64,000 nt of DNA, from the NCBI GenBank assembly GCA_964016985.1, contig OZ024827.1:55160684-55224683 (forward strand), in the 5' to 3' direction. The position numbers and the translations under genes are program-made. Within the stretch, counting starts at the first letter, position 1; each line of letters begins with the position of its first letter. Source of the stretch: Anodontia alba. Its lineage: Eukaryota > Mollusca > Bivalvia > Lucinida > Lucinidae. The notes under the pieces were generated by a model. The model saw only the letters and a program-made list of their open reading frames with translations, ran no database searches and had not been told where the DNA came from. This document shows positions 58,053 to 64,000 of this stretch, one piece after another.

Positions 58053-58454
58053 TTGTATCCCCTAGCCCCTTCCACACCTTACAGCAACAGTTTGTGGTTT
58101 ATTTTAATATATTTTCTACCTCATCAGTGAAACATCACAATAATATATAATCACAAACACTGTAATAGAACAAAGAGATCTGAAGAAAGAGCAAGAAACC
58201 CATAGGAAGGACCAGTTTTGGACCAGCCATAAACACAAACCTTTTGAAATAGATTGAGGAAGGAGCCATTGTTCAGTCTATGACCGTCATACATTGAAAT
58301 CAACCATAACAGAGATAACAACCATACATGCAATCTGAGGCAAAACAGTCAGAGCAACATTTTATTTGAAAGTTTATTCAGCGACCAAGATGGACCTAGA
58401 AAATGTTAGTTTATGATCCATTGCCTCAAATATCTGCAATTTAGCAATTTTCAC
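58053..58454 (+). other. Probable 3' UTR, proximal part
   Basis: Unique AT-rich sequence after the TGA at 58050-58052. No AATAAA close by; ATTAAA occurs near 59028 and AATAAA at 59381. Confidence 0.5.
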
Positions 58455-58925
58455 TGCAGACATCCGCATGGATAGCGGATGCGGAGTATGCATGTATGTG
58501 CGGACGTCCGTAATTTTCTATCACAAAAAAATGCGGACATCCGCAGTTTTGCTAGCGTATGTCCGCAGGATCAATTGCGTACATCGGCAGGATCAATTGC
58601 GGACGTCTGCATGTAAAATTGTGGATGTCCGCACTGAAAATGTTCTAATACTCCGCATCCGCATTGTTTTCAGCGGAGTCCTCAATTTTCTCTGCGGACG
58701 TCAGCAGTTGAATATGCGAGCATTCACAGTTTTTTTTTTCTGCGGACATCCACAATATCAACTGCAGACAGAATTGCGGACGTCCGCATGCTTAACTGCG
58801 GACATCCACACTCAACAACACAATTGCGGACGTCCGCATTGAAAATTGCAGACGTCGGCATGTTAGAATTGTGGACATCTGCATGAAAAATTGCTGACAT
58901 CCGCAGCTGTCCGCAGTTGCGGACA
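58455..58925. repeat. Array of GCGGACGTCCGC-type palindromes
   Basis: At least fifteen full or half copies of TGCGGACGTCCGCA and variants (GCGGACATCCGC, GTGGATGTCCGCAC), spaced 15-40 bp and often extended by AATT on either side. The core GACGTC is self-complementary. A further pair lies at about 59212-59275. It yields spurious open frames on both strands. Confidence 0.85.
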
Positions 58926-59380
58926 AAGAATCTTTTAGAGTTGCTCCCACTCTTGTGTAATAACATGTTGATATTATTAAATATGACATACATGTAGCTT
59001 TTAAAATGTGTTCTACATAATTGTGCATTAAAACAAAAACTTTTTTCTGTTTGCAAAATTGGAATGTGCAAAACACTTTTCTACTAAAGACATCTCTGTC
59101 TACATGTATTTATTAATGTGTTTTGTCTGTAGCCATGCAGTGTTAAATATATATTAGGATTTAAGCCTCATCAATAATCTATGTCAGAGTGTTACCTTTA
59201 TTTTTACAATTGCTGACGTCCGCACAAAAATGTCCGCAATTTTCTTCCAAGTCCGCATCTGCATCTGCGGACATTTGAGGTACGGGATATCTATACCAGT
59301 GATGAAGAAATTTAGTGGTAAATGTTTTGTTTATTATTATAGTCACTGCTTCTTCTAATCTTAGTGACTTTAACTGCCGT

Positions 59381-59386
59381 AATAAA
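59381..59386 (+). promoter_or_regulatory. Candidate polyadenylation signal AATAAA
   Basis: First perfect AATAAA in the + direction after the ATMIN-like stop codon, about 1.33 kb downstream. Use would put the palindrome array in the 3' UTR. Unproven. Confidence 0.35.
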
Positions 59387-60096
59387 GGGCTATCGTTATT
59401 TTAAACTTTGTAAGGCGTTTTCGAAATTTTATCGCAGACACAGTGCCTTGGTAGAAAAATGTCAGTCTGAAAACACTTCTGCAAAAAGGTATATCAGAAC
59501 CAGAATTTTAACTGCACAATACATTAACCTATAGATAATGTGCTATATTCTATTCTGTTCATACCTTCCACAGAAAAAAAAAAACAAAAAAAAAACAAAA
59601 CAAAACAGTACAGTCGTCCCATACAGTCTTAATTCAGAAGGCCCCTTAGGCGGTCACCTACGTGACGTCATTCCTCCCGCTCTTTTGATCATGTGTCAGT
59701 TTCTTTTCTGTGGACGAGAAAGTAAACAAGGATTTTTTCTCCGGATGAAAGAAATCTGTGTTTTCTTCCTTTTTCTCCAGTTGAAATTCTAATCTGTGTT
59801 CTTTCTTATTTTCCTTTATCATGCCTTTCACTATTCATACTATCTTTTGTTGTAAATCGTTTTTCAATTTCTTGTAATTATCCATCGCTCGTTCGTTGTA
59901 ATGAGTTTTCACGACTTTCATGACAATTCTTCGTGTTGAATGTGGTCATATAAACTCGCGTTGGGATAATCATGACAAATGCATAAAATGCTCTTCTTGT
60001 TCCAGGTAATCAACCTGCTGTACGTGTACCTCCTGGTCAGATAAAATCTGGAAACTTGCCGAAGAAAGGAGAACTTACACTTCTAGGAAGTGGGTC

Positions 60097-61167
60097 ATGG
60101 CTAAGAAGAAGAAGAGATCGCAGAAAGCCGTGTCTGATTTATCAGACGAAGAAAATTGGATAGGATCACCACTCCACATGGCCCTGCTGCCCGGGGAAGG
60201 ACCTATCCAGGTGGCAGCTCCAAGGGTACTTGTACCCAGAGGAGTGTAAGTCCACAGGCCACTGGTCAACCAGCCACCGGCCATTCGCCTAATGGACAAG
60301 AAGACATCACAGACAGGCCACCGGTCACCTGTCAAATGGGTATTACACAAGAATTTTCAAGTCAGTCAATCACCGGTCATCAGCCATCCAGCCACCGGTC
60401 ATTGGACAAAAAATATCAATATCAACACAGGGAAAAGTCAATATTCACCGGCCACTGGTCAACTGGCCACCGGTCATCAGATTTTATATCAACCTACATT
60501 TAGTGAGACTCATGCCATGGGCATTGAGCTCACTAATAATACAGTTAATAACTCAAAAAGAGTTTTATTACCCCTGGAACCTAGTAATATGTCTGATCCC
60601 AGTGTTGTCATAGAACCGCCTGACAAACAACTGGAGATCAGACAACAGACAAACTTCACAGACTTCCCTCTCTGGACATATTCCAGGAGGGATCAGTCTA
60701 GAAGTAAATATAAATCCAAGAAGAGGAGGAGACGTAGATCGTCCTCTACATCCTCCTCTTCTAGGTCTACATCTTCAGACTCTCGCAAAAGAAGCAGAAA
60801 GTCAAAAAGATCCAAACATTCTCACAAGAAAAGGAGAAGAAGATATAACATCTTCTCCTTGTTCTTCTTCTTCATTATCTGATAATCAATCCCATGATTA
60901 TGGCAGATACAAAGAAATAGACATAGTCCCCAGTCTGCACAGAAGCCGAGTATGCTACAGCCAGCGGGAATAACTAATGTCCAGACAATACCACAACCTG
61001 AACAGACTTTACAACGCTCTACAAAGGACTCAGGTTCAGACTCTGAAATTGAAACCTGGTCCTTTGATAGGGCAATCAATGAAGTTTTCAGGCTTTTGCC
61101 TCCGGAGTTATGCCCAAGGCCAACCCAGGGGGTTGGTATAAAACGCAGCACTTCTGCACAGCTATAA
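60097..61167 (+). pseudogene. Decayed ORF1 (gag-like) of the DIRS-like element
   Basis: Starts MAKKKKRSQK with a lysine-rich, possibly nuclear-targeting N-terminus, continues SDEENWIGSPLHMALLPG, meets a TAA at 60247-60249, then stays open in the same frame to 60882. The middle is the translated minisatellite (GHRSPV, SPVISHPATG type). A KKRRRRRSSSTSSSSRSTSS segment (60718-60780) looks like an SR-rich nucleic-acid-binding region. After RRRR the sensible reading moves by one base (EEDITSSPCSSSSLSDNQ...) and shifts again before SMLQPAGI. The C-terminal part has ETWSFDRAINEVFRLLPPEL and CPRP, ending at TAA 61165-61167. I infer a DIRS-type ORF1 from its place in the element; the sequence similarity itself is only a pattern I recognise loosely. 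RT and recombinase are absent. Confidence 0.5.
60245..60490 (+). repeat. CCACCGGTCA minisatellite in copy D, overlapping ORF1
   Basis: Units CCACTGGTCAACCAGCCACC and CAGCCACCGGTCATT. Equivalent to the longer non-coding arrays in A, B and C. Confidence 0.75.
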
Positions 61168-61195
61168 TAAATATATAGGAAAATGCAGCCACTAA

Positions 61196-61551
61196 AGAAA
61201 TAAAAGGTAATGCAGCTATTGGTTTAAACAATATTTATTTCAAGCAACTCACATAACATTCATTCAATGGAAATGGTGAAAAGGATCTGACGGTAAGCGG
61301 TATGGCTTATGAAAGTCATCTCCTTGAAACAAATTCATGTACATTGTAGTTGAACGGTATAGCAATATTACTAAATATTGAGAATACTGATAGCCATTTT
61401 GTGAACATGAGAGAGAGAGAGAGAAAGAGAGAGAGACCAACTTTCCCTGCTATAAGTGTTGAAGTTGAACTATTCGCTTTGTAGAATGTCATTTGTATAG
61501 ACTTCATTTGTACATGTTAGCTGGCACTAGAGGTACTAGTTGGATTAGATG
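61196..61551. other. Probable 3' UTR of the LINE fragment, with (GA)n
   Basis: No gene. A (GA)n microsatellite lies at about 61409-61436. Confidence 0.4.
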
Positions 61552-62640
61552 CTACACGAATCGCCCAGATTTAACAATGAAGTCCTGCACCTGTGAGAAA
61601 AGGGTTACATTTTCTTGTAATGAGTAGCTTGTTTTACCATACATTAGGTCTTTGAGCGAATGACTGTCAAGATCTTGAGGCAAATATCTGTGCCTTGCAA
61701 TAGAGTAATTAGAACAATGGAAAAGAAAATGCTTTGCACTTTCAAACGCTCCGCAGTGACAAGAGGGGCTGGCAACGATATGCTTGCGGTAAAGGTCAGA
61801 GTTCAGTGAACTACATCCCATATGTAGTCTCGCGTGGAGGATTTGGCCTATGCTATGGCCAGCATTGAAGTATTTTGGCGGTCTTTGCATGTTTCTGTTG
61901 AGTAAGGATTTGAAAATTGATAAGGATGTTGCATTTTTTTATTTCCGTCGGCAGGTTGTTCCAAGCTCAAATAGTGGACGGGAAGTATGAATCCAGAAAA
62001 AGATTTGTATTTGTCCTGTAATTCTGTATATGATCTGAGTTGCGGAGACTGTACCTTGTTGTTTCCTGTACAGTCGGGGGTATGAGATCAGCAAGGTAAT
62101 TTGGGGCCGATCCATGCAAAATCTTGTAAAGAACTACGAGTTTGTGCTTATTTCGTCTGCTTTGCAGGGACTCCCAGCCAAGTTCGCTGTACAAATTGTC
62201 GATGCTGCATAGTTTTGTTGCCCCTGTTATTATTCTTGCTGCTTCTACATGGATTGCATCTAGCTGCTTTTTGGTTTCCATGGAGCAGTTATCCCATACA
62301 ATATCTCTATATTCAATAAGGGGATGAACAAATGCGATATACATTTTCTCGAGAGATTTTCTACTGACCCTAAATTTCAGAGCCCTTAGGAGATTAAAGC
62401 ATATACAAGCTTTATCGGAGATGTTGCGAACGTGGTCATTCCAGTTGCATGTACTGGAGAAAGTGACCTAGATGTTTGTGCCTAGCAGTTTCTTTTATTC
62501 TTGTATTATTAAGGAACAGAGGTGGATGTAATACAGGGTTAAGTTTTCTAGAGACAGTCATTGCCATGGTTTTCTTCGCGTGAAAGTCAACGAGCCAATC
62601 TTTGGCCCAATTGGAGATGGTTTGTAGATCTACATTTAGT
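61552..62640 (-). pseudogene. LINE reverse transcriptase, C-terminal fragment (second LINE family)
   Basis: Read on the minus strand from about 62640: DWLVDFHAKKTMAMTVSRK, HPPLFLNNTRIKETARHKHL, then after a frame break CNWNDHVRNISDKACICFNL, MYIAFVHPLIEY, AARIITGATKL, GWESLQSRRNKHKLVVLYKI, a TGA in place of a codon before AWNNLPTEIKK, another frameshift, and the end PPKYFNAGHSIGQILHARLH ... CHCGAFESAKHFLFHC (a Cys/His cluster). This is the thumb and C-terminal region of a non-LTR retrotransposon polymerase. The palm motifs with catalytic Asp residues are not included. It differs in family from the LINE at 5084-7324. It is 5'-truncated and disabled. Confidence 0.88.
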
Positions 62641-62654
62641 ACGTGCAGACCTGT

Positions 62655-62810
62655 TACCGATTACATACAAATGTATTCGATTACAATTACAATTACTTTG
62701 TAATTTCATGATTACAGATTACAATTACAATTACATCTTTCCTGAATGTAATCAATTACAATTACAATTATGTTGCAATGTAATTGATTACAATTACAAT
62801 TACTTTCTTG
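62655..62810. repeat. Imperfect TTACAATTACAATTAC repeat
   Basis: Runs of GATTACAATTACAATTAC alternating with inverted GTAATTTC, GTAATC and GTAATTG pieces, so the strand can fold back locally. Confidence 0.85.
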
Positions 62811-63257
62811 TTGTTCCGTGTTTAAAAAAAATTCTAGTTTAAATTAATAATCTGTTTTATTGTTCTTTTAAAGCTTCGTGCATGGCATGCTATATCTTCT
62901 GACAAGATGTTATTCATATTTTTTATACAATATATTCATTTTTTTATGATATTCCATTTACTATACATTTTCTATGACGTATGGTTAATTTTTACTCTTC
63001 CTCTTGGTACCATGAGCTGGATCAAAGACTTATAGTGCCTGGCTTTTGTTGTACTCCCTGGGGTGCAATATAATTCTGTCAGGCTGTTCATCTTAAGCAT
63101 TGATATATAAAAATGAAAACAACAATGGAATTAAATCAAGTTTTCATCTGTTATAAATAAGTTTAATTTGCATAAGCAGCATTATTAAGCTTCATGGAAC
63201 AAAGAAAAGAACAATCCCTTCTCTATCTGAAAATGTAGTGTGGTGGTTGATCGGGTG

Positions 63258-63280
63258 TGTGTGTGGGGGGGGGGGGGGAG
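63258..63280. repeat. (GT)n followed by G15-16 run
   Basis: GTGTGTGTGTGGGG... then GGAGGAGAGGTGGG. Low-complexity and potentially quadruplex-forming. Confidence 0.8.
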
Positions 63281-63378
63281 GAGAGGTGGGACAAAAAAAA
63301 TCCATCTTGGCCCGGGGCTGTACAGTTTAAAATTTGCAGTGAATAAGTTTTGTTAGGACATTGCTTTACCTATCAGTT

Positions 63379-63573
63379 GACCAGATAAGAGGAGTAAATT
63401 GCTGATAATTGAAGGATAATTTTCCTTATCTTTCAATGAAAACATATGTTGTGGGTACTCATTTGAACTGTCTCATCGAGATGGTTCAGACGAGTACCCA
63501 CAACATATGTTTTCATTGAGAGATAAGAAAAATTATCCCTGAATTATCACTAATTTACTCCTCTTATTTGGTC
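63379..63573. mobile_element. Long near-perfect palindrome (fold-back MITE)
   Basis: Arms of about 95 bp: GACCAGATAAGAGGAGTAAA ... CAACATATGTTTTCATTGA ... closing with CTCCTCTTATTTGGTC. The centre is a five-base loop CATCG between ACTGTCT and AGATGGT. About 90% arm identity by eye. No protein. Flanks show no obvious target duplication. Confidence 0.8.
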
Positions 63574-64000
63574 CTCTGCCTGTATGAAAGAACCAGCTCA
63601 AAACCTGTCAATGTCCTCAGGCAATATGTCAAAACTTAACACAGGTACTTTACAGAAGGGTATATTGGGCCAGTTTTAGTAAATGCCATAAATAATTCAA
63701 GTATTTGGATACTTGATAAATAGGCTTATGCAAACAATGAAGAAAAAGTACATCAGGGTCTACATCCTTTCAAATTCAAATGTCATTGTTTAGATGCAGA
63801 AATATATGACAAGATCACACTCCAACTATAAATTATGACAGGTCAACTTTAGCCACTTAACAATTGTCCAAATGTATATAACTTTTGCGGTAGGTCATCT
63901 GACATGAGAGTTATTGTTGACAGCATGCACACAATAAGCATGAAATTATATAAGTCAATAAGTTACTGTAAAAACACTAAAATTTTCATTTTCAACATTA
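63574..64000. other. Unannotated sequence to window end
   Basis: Unique-looking AT-rich sequence; no gene, splice pattern or repeat recognised. The interval 62811-63257 is likewise featureless apart from AT-rich tracts. Confidence 0.4.

Larger units (their letters stand above)
59511..61195 (+). mobile_element. DIRS-like element, copy D (5' part with ORF1)
   Basis: Begins ACTGCACAATACATTAACC after ATTTTA (59505-59510), the same left end as B and C. The ITR section includes CACCTACGTGACGTCATTCC and ATCATGTGTCAGTTTCTTTT. The leader has TTCTTGTTCCAGG (AG at 60004-60005). ORF1 and the in-frame minisatellite follow. The element stops near 61195 without internal complementary region or right ITR. 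It is the only copy with remaining coding sequence, so it probably represents the autonomous relative. Confidence 0.6.

Noticed and set aside
58468..59076. Open frames of about 90-124 codons on both strands downstream of the ATMIN-like exon
   Set aside because: Produced by the palindromic GCGGACGTCCGC array, which by symmetry opens both strands; no domain.
60156..60503. 115-codon frame rich in GHR/TGQ repeats
   Set aside because: Alternative frame over the minisatellite of copy D; the ORF1 frame from 60097 is better supported by the flanking non-repeat residues.

Overview
This is a repeat-saturated animal nuclear sequence, most probably from a bivalve mollusc. The evidence for that is indirect: tandem-core elements carrying TCCG-type microsatellites, tRNA-derived SINEs with (CAAA)n tails, mariner and Tc1 transposons, and LINE fragments. 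I see no prokaryotic organisation. The species cannot be named from the sequence alone. Nearly all short open frames in the window are accidental frames inside tandem repeats.

Only one host gene is clearly visible. The large 3' exon of an ATMIN/ASCIZ-like gene (about 55.62-58.05 kb, + strand) encodes a serine/threonine-rich tail with about thirteen TQT-type LC8/DYNLL-binding motifs. The zinc-finger exons expected upstream are not recognisable in this window. An AATAAA lies at 59.38 kb, and a dense array of GCGGACGTCCGC-type palindromes sits just past the stop codon.

The backbone of the rest is one unusual mobile-element family present four times in the same orientation: copy A (start of window to 11946), B (15192-23983), C (36897-42949) and the 5' part of D (59511 to about 61195). 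Each has or retains terminal inverted repeats. A, B and C also carry, near the right end, an internal region that reads as the inverted junction right end-ATTTTA-left end. That is the layout of DIRS-type tyrosine-recombinase retroelements (ITRs plus internal complementary region). Copy D keeps a broken ORF1-like frame with a basic/serine-rich segment. Copies A-C have no reverse transcriptase or recombinase. Their interior is a long chain of imperfect hairpins shared between copies, and some stems differ by compensatory base-pair changes. I regard this as the most interesting item in the window.

The space between and inside these copies is filled by nested elements with short terminal inverted repeats, a 3'-terminal hairpin, an inner array of about 145-170 bp units and insertion into T-runs. 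This architecture matches Helentron-associated (HINE-like, mollusc pearl-like) elements. Two lineages are visible: one starts AGCTCACCTGAG and ends CTCTTG, the other starts ATGCCCCC or similar and ends TCTAG. They are nested several layers deep: an outer element at 14.8-33.4 kb is split by DIRS copy B, by another element at 24.05-28.66 kb, by a two-layer insertion at 29.3-32.0 kb and by a SINE. Different arrays carry different perfect transcription-factor-like palindromes (YY1-, SRF-, RFX- and nuclear-receptor-like).

Younger insertions include an intact Tc1-like transposase gene (20.3-21.3 kb) inside copy B. There are also a decayed full-length mariner (0.9-2.2 kb), a 5'-truncated LINE with a long open RT frame (5.1-7.3 kb), a second decayed LINE (61.5-62.6 kb), a mariner fragment (53.6-54.0 kb), three SINE insertions plus a detached SINE head, and small palindromic MITEs.
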